Shown: in pieces, positions 1 through 8,953 of the stretch
Layout of the letters: each line of letters starts with the position of its first letter
Numbering within the stretch: the stretch's first letter is position 1
DNA from: AC-32 sp038237925
Lineage (GTDB): Bacteria; Actinomycetota; Thermoleophilia; Gaiellales; Gaiellaceae
DNA length: 64,000 nt
NCBI GenBank assembly: GCA_038237925.1
Contig: JBBRYF010000001.1
Span: 62,001-126,000 of the forward strand
Direction of reading: 5' to 3'
Translations under genes and position numbers: made by a program
The notes under the pieces: model-generated
What the model was told of the DNA's origin: nothing
The model's database searches: none
The model's input: the letters and a program-made list of their open reading frames with translations, nothing else

Positions 1-11
1 GTCTCGGAGTC

Positions 12-1016
12 TCAAGAAGCGCGTCGCCAGCGCCGGCGGCGCGGCTCCTCGGCGCCGTCGCCCAACGCGCGTGCAGCGGCCGCGAAGTCCGCGTCGGTGA
101 GAGCGACGAGATCGTCCGCCTCGACGTGCTCCAGCGCGGCTCCTGCCGAGAGACGCAGCGCCTGCGCGTTCAACGCCTGCTCGAAAAGCGTGCGCGCATA
201 ACGCGCGTTGCCGAAGCCCTCGCCGCGCACGGCGCGGTCGAAGATCCGGCGCAGCTCTTCGGCCGCGGCAGGCGTCACCCGGTACTCGTTCTCCTCGGCG
301 AAGCGCTCGGTGATCGCGACCAGTTCCTCGCTCGAGTAGTCCGGAAACGTGAGCTCGCGCGCGAAGCGGGAGCGGAGGCCGGGGTTCGAGTCGAGGAACT
401 CGTGCATCAGGGCCGGATAGCCGGCGACGATCACGACCAGGCGGTGACGGTGGTCCTCCATCCGCTTCAGCAGCGTCTCGATCGCCTCCTGGCCGAAGTC
501 GGCGCCGCGCTGTGCGGGCCGAGCGAGCGCGTACGCCTCGTCGATGAAGAGCACCCCGTCGAGTGCCCGCCTGATCGCTCGTTCGGTCTTGATCGCGGTC
601 ATGCCGACGTACTCGCCGACGAGGCCCGCGCGGTCGACCTCGACGAGGTGGCCCTTCTGGAGCAGGCCCATCGCGCGGTACATGTGCGCGAGCAGGCGCG
701 CGACCGTCGTCTTGCCCGTGCCCGGGTTGCCGAGGAAGACGAGGTGCTGCGAGGTCGCGACCTCCGGCAACCCGCGTTCCAGCCGCTGCGCCTGAACCTG
801 GAGGAACGCGACGAGCGCACGCACCTGGTCCTTCACCGACTCGAGGCCGACGAGCGAGTCGAGCTCGTCTTGGAGCTCCTCGAGCGTGCGCGTGTCCTCC
901 TGCGGCTTCCGCGGGTCGAGCCGATCGAGCCAGTCGGCGTCGGCGCCCATGCTCTGGCGCACCTGCTCACGCAGGACGTCGAAGCCGCGGAGAAGGTCGT
1001 AGAGCGGATTCGCCAT
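12..1016 (-). CDS. CbbX/SpoVK-type AAA+ ATPase
   Basis: A 334-residue single-domain AAA+ ATPase. A helical N-terminus is followed by Walker A GNPGTGKT (about residues 96-103), a pore-type segment GEYVG (about 134-138), Walker B VLFIDEAY (155-162) and an arginine-finger region in LRSRFARE. This arrangement is typical of the CbbX/SpoVK family, which remodel partner proteins using ATP; the partner here is unknown. It starts at ATG 1016 and diverges from the dehydrogenase at 1071 across about 55 bp, so promoters must be compact. The C-terminus is a short Arg-rich tail. Family assignment is firm; cellular role is not. Confidence 0.9.
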   Translation of the reverse strand: MANPLYDLLRGFDVLREQVRQSMGADADWLDRLDPRKPQEDTRTLEELQDELDSLVGLESVKDQVRALVAFLQVQAQRLERGLPEVATSQHLVFLGNPGTGKTTVARLLAHMYRAMGLLQKGHLVEVDRAGLVGEYVGMTAIKTERAIRRALDGVLFIDEAYALARPAQRGADFGQEAIETLLKRMEDHRHRLVVIVAGYPALMHEFLDSNPGLRSRFARELTFPDYSSEELVAITERFAEENEYRVTPAAAEELRRIFDRAVRGEGFGNARYARTLFEQALNAQALRLSAGAALEHVEADDLVALTDADFAAAARALGDGAEEPRRRRWRRAS

Positions 1017-1070
1017 TGCCCGGGTCTACCCGCGCCGCCGGAAAGGGAACGGCGAGCCTAGACTCCGGGT

Positions 1071-2356
<1,286 letters not shown>

Positions 2357-2360
<4 letters not shown>

Positions 2361-2470
2361 GCCTCGCTCGCCTCTGGCTCGCTCCCGCGGGTGAAACCAT
2401 GTTTCCCCCGCGAGCCCGCTTCTTCCCCAAGCCCCCTCCACAGGTTCACGGGCCGGAGGCCGCCCCGTGA
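2357..2470 (+). CDS. Small coupled ORF, 37 aa, LAPA-TMFP family (copy 1)
   Basis: A 37-codon ORF exactly bridging two genes: its GTG start overlaps the dehydrogenase stop as GTGA, and its TGA overlaps the GTG of the CBS gene the same way. The product contains LAPAGETMFPPRARFF followed by a Pro-rich tail (PKPPPQVH). A related ORF, with LAPAEATMFPLRAPFF and PPKPLPHAH, lies on the minus strand at 61195-61365 and also ends in a 4-bp overlap with its downstream gene. About 16 of the first 22 residues agree. No known domain is recognised. It may be a real small protein, a coupled leader peptide, or a dispersed repeat that happens to be open; two instances cannot settle this. Confidence 0.5.
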
Positions 2471-2871
2471 GCCGCGTTCGCGAGGCGATGATCCCGGACC
2501 CGCAGACGCTGGAAGCTGCCGCGTCCGCGCAGGAGGCCGGGGGGCACCTCGTGCAGCCCGACGTGCGCGCCGTCTACGTCTGCGACGGCGGCCGCTTCGT
2601 CGGCGTCGTCACGCGCAAGACGCTCGTCGAGCAGGTCGTCGCGGCCGGTCGCGATCCGCGCTCGACTGCGGTCGGCGAGATCGCGGAGCCGCCGAACTGG
2701 ACGATCGACCCGGACCTCCCGCTCGACGAGGCGTTCGGCCTGCTCGAGGAATGGGACGCCGAGCGTGTGCCGGTCGTCGACAACGGCTCGCTCGTCGGTG
2801 TGCTGTCGCGCAGCGTTCTCCAGCGGCGGCTGGCCGAGGACGAGCCGCCGGTCGACCCGGTCGAGCTCTAG
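2467..2871 (+). CDS. CBS-pair domain protein
   Basis: A 134-residue protein made of two CBS motifs (about residues 1-60 and 70-128; the second contains the typical ERVPVVDNGSLVGVLSR pattern). CBS pairs bind adenosyl ligands such as AMP, ATP or SAM and usually act as regulatory modules. With no attached enzyme domain this is a stand-alone sensor. The GTG start overlaps the stop of the preceding small ORF. Its stop overlaps tail-to-tail by 4 bp with the Ppx/GppA gene on the other strand. Co-transcription with the dehydrogenase suggests a link to energy or nitrogen status, which is inference. Confidence 0.85.
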   Translation: MSRVREAMIPDPQTLEAAASAQEAGGHLVQPDVRAVYVCDGGRFVGVVTRKTLVEQVVAAGRDPRSTAVGEIAEPPNWTIDPDLPLDEAFGLLEEWDAERVPVVDNGSLVGVLSRSVLQRRLAEDEPPVDPVEL

Positions 2872-3788
2872 CAGCAGGTATAGGCGCCGGGAGGCGCGTC
2901 GCCCTCTTCGCGCTCGGGCAGCGCCGCGGCCTCGAGCGCCGCTCCGTGCAGGAGGTCGCGCTCGCTGACCTCGAGCCCGTCGAGCCCGTAGCGGTCGAGC
3001 ACCTCGCGGACGACGATCGCGCCGCCGACGATCACCGGGGCGCGCTCGCGCTCGAGGCCGGGAAGCTCGCGGCGCTCGGCGAGTGGGAGGGAGGCGAGCA
3101 GTTCCAGCTGCGCCTCGACGGCCTCTCGGGAAAGCCGGTGGCCGTGAACGAGCTCGGGGTCGTAGCGGCCGAGCTCCAGCGCGGCGAGCGTCGTGACAGT
3201 GCCGGCCACGCCGATCGCGTCGTCGACCTGGAGCGGCGGAAGCTGCTCGCGCACCGCGCGGGCTGCGGCGTCGAGCTCCTCGCGCGTGGGCGGGTCCGAG
3301 TGAAGTAACCGCTCGGTCAGCCGCACCGAACCGACGTCGACGCTCGTCCGCTCGTCGGCGGTGATCAGCTCGGTCGAGCCACCGCCGACGTCGAGCACGA
3401 GCGTCCCGCCGCCGAGCACGCGGCCGTTGATGACGCCGCGGCGGGTCAGCGCGCCTTCCTCGTCGCCGCTCAGCAGGCGGGTCGCGAAGCCGTAGCTCCA
3501 CTCGACCTCGCCGAGGAAGGCCTCGCCGTTCTCCGCGTCGCGAATGGCACTCGTGCCGATCGCAAGCACCCGTTCGGCGCCCAGCCCCTCGAGCTCGCGG
3601 CGATAGTCGGAGAGCACGCTGCGAACCCGTGCGACGGGCAGCGGCAGCAGCTTGCGCCGCTCGTCGACGCCCTCGCCCAGCCGCGTGATCACCGTGCGGC
3701 GGGATACCTCCTCGACCCGCTCATCGCGGACGTCCGCGATGAGCAGCCGGGTCGAATTGGTGCCGAGGTCGACAACGCCGACGCGCAT
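2868..3788 (-). CDS. Ppx/GppA family phosphatase
   Basis: A 306-residue ASKHA-fold phosphatase that hydrolyses polyphosphate or guanosine pentaphosphate. The phosphate-binding loops are DLGTNSTR near the N-terminus and DVGGGSTE in the middle, and IGTSAIRDAEN is the family signature. The start is placed at ATG 3788 because MRVGVVDLGTNS begins there; upstream in-frame sequence is low-complexity and unlike the family. Its length fits the short actinobacterial type lacking the C-terminal HD domain of larger Ppx. Whether it acts on polyP or pppGpp cannot be decided from sequence. Confidence 0.9.
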   Translation of the reverse strand: MRVGVVDLGTNSTRLLIADVRDERVEEVSRRTVITRLGEGVDERRKLLPLPVARVRSVLSDYRRELEGLGAERVLAIGTSAIRDAENGEAFLGEVEWSYGFATRLLSGDEEGALTRRGVINGRVLGGGTLVLDVGGGSTELITADERTSVDVGSVRLTERLLHSDPPTREELDAAARAVREQLPPLQVDDAIGVAGTVTTLAALELGRYDPELVHGHRLSREAVEAQLELLASLPLAERRELPGLERERAPVIVGGAIVVREVLDRYGLDGLEVSERDLLHGAALEAAALPEREEGDAPPGAYTCC

Positions 3789-3813
3789 CGCACCGAGGCT
3801 AGCTGCCGAAGCG

Positions 3814-4005
3814 TCAGGCCGCGGCGTGGTAGTCGTGCGCCGGGTCGTGGCTGACGACCTTCGCAAGCAGGGACTTCAGCTGGGCAATCTCATGCCGGGG
3901 CTGCGACAGCGCCGTCTCGTCGGCGCCGTCGCCCTCGAGCTGCTGGGTCTCGGCGACGAGCGTGCGAATTCTCTCCAGCAGCGGGTCGATTTCGTGCAAT
4001 GCCAT
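3814..4005 (-). CDS. Small helical hypothetical protein
   Basis: A 63-residue acidic, probably all-helical protein (two amphipathic stretches, no Cys, no membrane segment). Its ATG overlaps the stop of the MFS exporter gene (ATGA), so it is probably the second gene of that operon. No family is recognised. It may be a small accessory of the exporter, but only the gene arrangement supports that. Confidence 0.55.
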   Translation of the reverse strand: MALHEIDPLLERIRTLVAETQQLEGDGADETALSQPRHEIAQLKSLLAKVVSHDPAHDYHAAA

Positions 4006-5483
4006 CAGGCGGCCTCCTGGATTGGAACTGCGTCGAATGCGGCTTCCTCTTCGGGAGCGGTGGGGCGGGACTCGATCAGCAAGGCACCGAGGATCGCGGC
4101 GAGCGCGGCCAGGCCGGTCAGCGCGTAGAACGCGATGTGGAAGCCGTGGGTCAGGGCCGCGGCGCCGAGTGGTGACGCGCCCGGGTGCGCGACCACGTAG
4201 CGGGTCGTGAAGGTCGTCGCGATCGTCGAGGCCGCGGCGAGCCCGACCGCGCCGCCGATCTGCTGGCTGGTGTTGAGCAGGCCGGATGCGATCCCCGCGT
4301 CGGCGGCCTCGACGCCCGTCAGCGCGGCGATCGTCATCGGGATGAACGTGAAGGCGAGCCCGACCGCGCTCAGCAGGAAGGCGGGGAAGAGGTCGAAGAA
4401 GTAGTGACCGTCGGCGGGGAGCCTGGTGAGCAGGACGAGCGCACCGGCCGCGAGCGCGAGCCCGACCGGCAGGACGCGCCGGACGCCGACCCGGGTGACG
4501 ACGGCCTGCGAGACGTTCGCGAGCAGGATCAGCGTCAGCGTGAGCGGCAGGTAGGCGACACCGGTCTCGATCGCGGAGAAGTGCAGCACCTGCTGCATGT
4601 AGAGCGTCCCGAGGAAGAACTGCGAGAACACGGAGGTGCCGAGCAGGAACGCGGTCACGTTCGCGCCGGCGAGCGTTCGGAGCCGGAAGATGCGCATCGG
4701 CAGGAGCGGTGCCGACGAACGCAGCTCGATCACGAGGAAGGCGGCGATCAGTGCCGCAGCGCCCGCCAGGAGCCCGATCGTCTCGGCGGTTCCCCAGCCG
4801 ATCTGCGTCGCTCGGGTCATCGCGTAGACGAGCAGCATCAGGCCGCCGGTGACCGATGTGGCACCCGCGACGTCGAAGTGGCGGTGCGCGAGCATCGCGC
4901 GGCTCTCGCGGAGCAGGAACGGGGTGAGCACGACGACGCCGAGGCCGACGGGCACGTTGATGAAGAAGATCCAGGACCAGTTGAGCGAGCTCGTGAGCAG
5001 GCCGCCGAGGAGCACGCCCGCGGCAGCGCCGCTACCCGAGACCGCGCCCCAGACGCCGAGCGCGATATTGCGCTCGCGCCCTTCCGCGAACATCGTGGTC
5101 AGAATCGAGAGTGCCGCCGGCGCGAGCAGCGCGCCGCCGAGTCCCTGGGTCGCGCGGAACGCGATCAGCGAGCTCTCCGACCAGGCGAAGCCCGCGAGCA
5201 GCGAGCTGACGGTGAAGAGCGCTACGCCGGCGACGAACAGCCGACGGCGGCCGAGTAGGTCGGCCATGCGGCCGCCGAGCAGCAGGAAGCCGCCGAAGAC
5301 GAGCGCGTAGGCGGTGATCACCCACTGCAGGCTCGCCTGGGTGAAGTGCAGGTCGGTCTTGATCGACGGCAGCGCGACGTTCACGATCGCGACGTCGAGC
5401 ACGACCATGAACTGCGCGGCCACGAGGATCGCGAGCGCGATCCAGCGGCGGTCGCTGGGCATCGTTTGACTTCGTAGCGACAT
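4005..5483 (-). CDS. MFS drug exporter, DHA2 (EmrB/QacA) family
   Basis: A 14-helix major facilitator of the DHA2 drug:H+ antiporter type, about 492 residues. Family motifs include LDVAIVNVALPSI in helix 1, LLGGRMADLLGRRR (motif A) and an RATQGLGGALLAP segment (motif B). ATG 5483 is preferred over ATG 5492 because the Shine-Dalgarno AGGGGAG (complement of 5493-5499) lies 9 nt from it. It is transcribed divergently from a MarR regulator, the classic layout of a self-regulated efflux pair. The substrate is not predictable. Confidence 0.92.
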   Translation of the reverse strand: MSLRSQTMPSDRRWIALAILVAAQFMVVLDVAIVNVALPSIKTDLHFTQASLQWVITAYALVFGGFLLLGGRMADLLGRRRLFVAGVALFTVSSLLAGFAWSESSLIAFRATQGLGGALLAPAALSILTTMFAEGRERNIALGVWGAVSGSGAAAGVLLGGLLTSSLNWSWIFFINVPVGLGVVVLTPFLLRESRAMLAHRHFDVAGATSVTGGLMLLVYAMTRATQIGWGTAETIGLLAGAAALIAAFLVIELRSSAPLLPMRIFRLRTLAGANVTAFLLGTSVFSQFFLGTLYMQQVLHFSAIETGVAYLPLTLTLILLANVSQAVVTRVGVRRVLPVGLALAAGALVLLTRLPADGHYFFDLFPAFLLSAVGLAFTFIPMTIAALTGVEAADAGIASGLLNTSQQIGGAVGLAAASTIATTFTTRYVVAHPGASPLGAAALTHGFHIAFYALTGLAALAAILGALLIESRPTAPEEEAAFDAVPIQEAA

Positions 5484-5548
5484 GGAAATCATCTCCCCTG
5501 CAAATTCTTGTCGAGTACAATTCGTTTACTATGACATACGATCCTGAC

Positions 5549-5576
5549 TTGTCAAATATCTATTATTTGCTAGGGT
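5549..5576. promoter_or_regulatory. Divergent promoter/operator between MFS exporter and marR
   Basis: This AT-rich patch in an otherwise GC-rich region holds a perfect 6-bp inverted repeat, CAAATA-TCTAT-TATTTG (5553-5569), of a size suited to a MarR dimer. On the minus strand an ideal -35 TTGACA (5555-5550) overlaps the left arm. On the plus strand TTGTCA (5549-5554) with TAGGGT (5571-5576) is a possible marR promoter. A repressor bound here would block both promoters. Predicted by eye, not tested. Confidence 0.6.
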
Positions 5577-5582
5577 TTAGGC

Positions 5583-6083
5583 ATGACAACCACTGAATCG
5601 GTCACCAAAGAAGGGCCCAAGGTCGCGCTGAGCTACACGCCGACGGCGGGCATGCTGCTCGTGAAGATCGGCCGTGCGGCGGAGCGCCGGTTCACGGAGG
5701 CGCTAAAGCCGACGGGGCTGACGCCGCGCCATCTGGGCGTGCTGTTCCAGGTGGACGCCTGCCCTACGAGCCAGCAGGCATTGATCGAGTCGATCGGCGT
5801 CGACCCGAGCAAGCTGGTCGGCCTACTCAACGATCTCGAGGCCGAGGGCCTGATCGCCCGCCGCCGCGACCCTGACGATCGCCGGCGTCACATCGTCGAG
5901 CTCTCGAAGGAAGGCCGCGCGCGGATGGTGGCCGCGAGACAGGCCGCGAGCAAGGTCGAGGACGCGCTCTTTGTCGGCCTCGATGAAGCGCAGCGAAAGC
6001 AGCTGCTCGAGCTGCTCGCGGAGGTCGCGGACTCGAGCGGCGTGCTCGAGGGGTGCGTCTCGCTGCTCAAGCTTTCCGACTGA
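5583..6083 (+). CDS. MarR family transcriptional regulator
   Basis: A 166-residue winged-helix regulator. A dimerising N-terminal helix is followed by the recognition region (SQQALIESIGVDPSKLVGLLNDLEAEG split across about 60-90) and the wing RRRDPDDRRRHIVELSKEG, which is the MarR signature. It most likely represses the divergent exporter and itself through the palindrome at 5553-5569, with a small-molecule ligand releasing it. The 5' leader is short. Ligand unknown. Confidence 0.9.
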   Translation: MTTTESVTKEGPKVALSYTPTAGMLLVKIGRAAERRFTEALKPTGLTPRHLGVLFQVDACPTSQQALIESIGVDPSKLVGLLNDLEAEGLIARRRDPDDRRRHIVELSKEGRARMVAARQAASKVEDALFVGLDEAQRKQLLELLAEVADSSGVLEGCVSLLKLSD

Positions 6084-6122
6084 CGGCAGTGCAAAAGAGC
6101 GTGGTAAACTGCGCTCCAGCGT

Positions 6123-6196
6123 CGCGGGGTGGAGCAGTCAGGTAGCTCGCCGGGCTCATAACCCGGAGGTCGCAGGTTCAAATCCTGCCCCCGCTA
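6123..6196 (+). tRNA. Initiator tRNA-fMet (CAT)
   Basis: A complete 74-nt cloverleaf with anticodon CAT in loop CTCATAA. The anticodon stem carries the three consecutive G:C pairs characteristic of initiators, and positions 1 and 72 (C and T) cannot pair, another initiator hallmark. T-arm GCAGG-TTCAAAT-CCTGC. CCA is not encoded. The sequence closely resembles the E. coli initiator. Its last 29 nt are repeated exactly at 8015-8043. Confidence 0.97.
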
Positions 6197-6200
6197 TTGG

Positions 6201-6226
6201 GAGAGGCGCTCGAAAGGGCGCCTCTC
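6201..6226 (+). terminator. Hairpin terminator after tRNA-fMet
   Basis: Perfect 9-bp stem GAGAGGCGC / GCGCCTCTC with an 8-nt loop, 4 nt after the tRNA. There is no clear T-run. Related hairpins follow the tRNA-like copies at 8.0 and 16.8 kb. Confidence 0.7.
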
Positions 6227-6229
6227 GTG

Positions 6230-7840
6230 CTAGACGGCCCGGCGTCGCTTTCGCCGGCCCAGGATCTCGCGTGCGGCGTTGAGGCCGGGGGTGCCCATCA
6301 CGCCTCCGCCGGGGTGGGCGGCCGAGCCGCAGAGGTAGAGGCCGCGGATCGGCGTCCGGTAGCGCGCGTATCCGGGCACTGGACGGAACGCGAAGAGCTG
6401 GCCGGGGGTCATCGCGCCCTGGAAGATGTTTCCGCCGGTGAGGTTGAAGACGCGCTCGAGGTCGGGCGGCGCCAGCACCTGGCGGTCGATGACCGCGCTC
6501 TTGAAGTTCGGCGCGTACTCGTTCACTACGTCGAAGCAGCGATCGGCGAACGCGTCGCGCTGGTCATCCCAGGAGCCGTCGCGCAGCTCGTACGGCGCGT
6601 ACTGGATGAACATCGACATCAGGTGCTTCCCGGCCGGCGCCACCGTCGGATCCACCACCGAGGGAAGCTGGAACTCGATCACCGGGTCCGCGGAAGGCCG
6701 CCCGTACTTGGCGTCGTCGAACGCGCGCTCTATGTAGTCCTGGTCGGGACAGAGGTGGATGGTGCCCCGATGCTGAGGCCCCGGCTCCGTCCCGGGCAGC
6801 GCGCTGAAGTTCGGCAGCTCCTCCAGGGCCACGTTGATCTTCAACGAGGCGCTCGCGTAGCTGATCCGCTCGACGTCGGCCACGAACGCCTCGGGCAGCT
6901 CGCTCCGCTCGAGCAGCTGCAGGAACGTCACATTCGCGTCGGCATTGCTGGCCACGATCGGGGCGTGGAACTCGTCGCCTGAGACGAGAGCGACGCCGGC
7001 GACCCGCCCGTCGCGCACGAGAATGCGGGCCACCTCGGCCTCGCAGCGGATGTCGGCGCCGAGGTCGCGCGCGGCACCAGCGAGTGCCTGCGTGATCCCG
7101 CCCATCCCTCCGCGCATATACGCCCATACGCCCCGGGTCCCCCCGGCTTCGCCCATGACGTGGTGGAAGAGCACGTAGGCGGTCCCAGGCATCGACGGGC
7201 TCGCCATCGCTCCGATGATCGCGTCGGTCGCCAGCGTTCCCTTCAGCTCCTCGGACTCGAACCAGCGATCAAGGATCGGACGCGCGGCTCCGGTGAGGAT
7301 CTCCACCGCCTCCCCGGTTGCGTCACCGAGCTGCCGGAAGGATCGCCCCAGCGTGAGCAGCGTCCGGAGATCCCCGAGCCGCGGCCTCCGCAGATCCGGC
7401 GGCGCCATGGTGAGCGTGGGCTCGACCACGGCCGCCACCCGCTCGAGCATCGCCTCGTATTGCGGGTACCGCTCGGCATCGCGCTTGCTGAACTTCGCGA
7501 TCTCGTTGCGGGTCATCTCCGCGTCCGGGCCCATCATCAGCGAGCGCCCGTCCGGGAACGGCGTGAACGACGACGGGTTGCGCGGGAGCACTTCGTAGCC
7601 GTATGACGTGAGGTTCAGGTCGCGGACGATCGCGGTGTGGAAGAGGCTGTTGACGTACGAGGCGGTCGAGACCTTGAAGCCGGGGAAGGTCTCCTCGGTG
7701 ACGCAGGCGCCGCCGACGATGTGGCGCCGCTCGAGCACCAGCACGCGCAAACCGGCGCGGGCGAGGTAGCAGGCAGTCACGAGCCCGTTGTGGCCGGCAC
7801 CGACCAGGATGGCGTCGTAACGCGTTGGGCTGTGCGCCAT
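6230..7840 (-). CDS. CrtI/PYROXD2-like FAD-dependent oxidoreductase
   Basis: A 536-residue flavoprotein with an N-terminal FAD-binding Rossmann motif (AILVGAGHNGLVTACYLA), an ERR dinucleotide-contact segment, and a C-terminal GLYLCGSAAHPGGGVMG motif that closes the FAD site. This is the phytoene-desaturase-like amine-oxidase superfamily, PYROXD2 branch. No carotenoid genes are nearby, so substrate is unassigned. The gene fills the interval between the tRNA-fMet gene and the 29-bp duplicate of its 3' end and points toward the tRNA. It may therefore have arrived by insertion at the tRNA. It is intact. Confidence 0.88.
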   Translation of the reverse strand: MAHSPTRYDAILVGAGHNGLVTACYLARAGLRVLVLERRHIVGGACVTEETFPGFKVSTASYVNSLFHTAIVRDLNLTSYGYEVLPRNPSSFTPFPDGRSLMMGPDAEMTRNEIAKFSKRDAERYPQYEAMLERVAAVVEPTLTMAPPDLRRPRLGDLRTLLTLGRSFRQLGDATGEAVEILTGAARPILDRWFESEELKGTLATDAIIGAMASPSMPGTAYVLFHHVMGEAGGTRGVWAYMRGGMGGITQALAGAARDLGADIRCEAEVARILVRDGRVAGVALVSGDEFHAPIVASNADANVTFLQLLERSELPEAFVADVERISYASASLKINVALEELPNFSALPGTEPGPQHRGTIHLCPDQDYIERAFDDAKYGRPSADPVIEFQLPSVVDPTVAPAGKHLMSMFIQYAPYELRDGSWDDQRDAFADRCFDVVNEYAPNFKSAVIDRQVLAPPDLERVFNLTGGNIFQGAMTPGQLFAFRPVPGYARYRTPIRGLYLCGSAAHPGGGVMGTPGLNAAREILGRRKRRRAV

Positions 7841-8014
7841 TGGACGCAGATCCTGCCACGCGCTCGCCTAGCCAAGGCGAGGAGGTCGCGCCCTTCGCCG
7901 CCGTCTCCAGCTGCAAGCGTTCTGCAAGCATTGGGCTTCCGCAGCGATGCCACTCTGTTCCGCCTAAATACAACGCTGAGAGCCAATCTGGCTAGGAACA
8001 TGCGTTTAGGTGGG

Positions 8015-8043
8015 GGTCGCAGGTTCAAATCCTGCCCCCGCTA
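8015..8043 (+). repeat. 29-bp copy of the tRNA-fMet 3' end (att-like)
   Basis: Identical to 6168-6196, covering the variable loop, T-arm and 3' acceptor strand. The 5' half of a tRNA is absent upstream. Duplication of a tRNA 3' end is the usual scar of site-specific integration. An imperfect 9-bp inverted repeat (CCGCCTAAA / TTTAGGTGG) lies just upstream. Confidence 0.85.
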
Positions 8044-8045
8044 CT

Positions 8046-8075
8046 GCGAAAGGCGCCGGAAACGGCGCCTTTCGC
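8046..8075 (+). terminator. Hairpin terminator after the tRNA-like copy
   Basis: Perfect 12-bp stem GCGAAAGGCGCC / GGCGCCTTTCGC with 6-nt loop GGAAAC, followed by TTCTCTTTGT. Position and loop resemble the hairpin after the true tRNA, so tRNA end and terminator appear to have been copied together. Confidence 0.8.
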
Positions 8076-8953
8076 TTCTCTTTGTATGCCCTTGGGCGTC
8101 AAACTTTTGCCCGAACTTTTGCCACGCTTGGCTGGGGCGGAGCGTAGCCAGTCCCCTTCTTGAGCTTGGTCGCGCTAGAGACGGCTCCACCGCCAGAGTG
8201 CAGGGCGAGTAGCGGTGTACTTTCTATCCATGGCTCCTCGGCCGAGGTGCACTGCGGGCTCACAGCGACCCCGTCGACACTCACCACCGGGAGTCTATGT
8301 GCGAGGGCTCTCTAGATTCCTCCCAGCCCGCGAAGGCATTGCGGCGAGGCCGAACCGGCGCTGCTGACCGGATTCGTGGCTTTGACGCGATTTCTCCCAG
8401 ACTGGGAGATTGAAGCGTTTGGGCGGCGCGTTCTAGCCGCTCCGGCATCGGCAAAAAAACCGTACCCCGGTCGGGCGTGGGGCTCTCGAGGGAGAGCACA
8501 CTAGCCCACGCGGGTATCGCGGCATACGGCCACCCACCGCTGAACGAGCATTGGCTACTGCTCCGCGACCCTAGCGGTACACAAAGAGGGCGAATCTGAC
8601 GATGCCGAGTCAATCTCTGCTCGCGGTCCTGGCGAACCTTGTGCCCTTCGTCGGCCTGTGGTCCAGTCAGGTCCCGACGTATTCCGGTCGTTGGGTGTGG
8701 CCTGTCGTCGTGGTCACGGCGATCCTCGCGCTCGTCGCGACGCTGGCGGCGGCACGCGAGGGAGCGGTGGCGCGGACGGCCGCCTAGCCCGGCCCCTCTA
8801 CACCAGCATCGGGGGGACATCCCCGGACATTGGCCCACACCAGCGACGCGGGTGTGTCGCATTACCGCCTACTCTCTGGCGCCAGGACCTGGGGCTAGGT
8901 GACCGCAGGCCAACGTGCGGATCTCCTCGCTCATCGACCTCGAGCCACCGCAG
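8076..8953. other. Mostly non-coding stretch downstream of the tRNA-like copy
   Basis: About 880 bp with no convincing gene apart from a doubtful 61-codon hydrophobic ORF. A tandem direct repeat, AACTTTTGCC at 8102-8111 and 8114-8123, lies close to the att-like copy. Base composition is less GC-rich than the flanks in the first part. No integrase remnant could be recognised in any frame. Confidence 0.5.
8602..8787 (+). CDS. Possible small membrane protein, 61 aa
   Basis: Short ORF with one strongly hydrophobic helix (WPVVVVTAILALVATLAAA) after a moderately hydrophobic N-terminus. A GAGGG-like ribosome site lies about 13 nt upstream of ATG 8602. No family recognised, and an ORF of this size can arise by chance at this GC content. 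Doubtful. Confidence 0.25.
   Translation: MPSQSLLAVLANLVPFVGLWSSQVPTYSGRWVWPVVVVTAILALVATLAAAREGAVARTAA

Noticed and set aside
2383..2432. Near-palindrome CCGCGG...GAAAC-CAT-GTTTC...CCGCG as an operator
   Set aside because: The dyad is weak in the second copy at 61.3 kb while the encoded peptide is conserved, so the symmetry is probably incidental.
4185..5258. Long plus-strand frame opposite the MFS exporter
   Set aside because: Highly charged Arg/Glu composition mirrors membrane-helix codons on the other strand; the MFS frame is clearly the gene.
8076..8300. Possible integrase C-terminal remnant next to the att-like copy
   Set aside because: Frames near the AACTTTTGCC repeats give short strings such as VAKVRAKV, but no conserved integrase box (R-H-R-Y) could be found.
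8281..8862. A 193-codon minus-strand frame in the stretch after the tRNA-like copy
   Set aside because: Composition is Arg/Pro/Ser-rich without any domain, membrane or ribosome-site support; typical of chance frames at this GC content.
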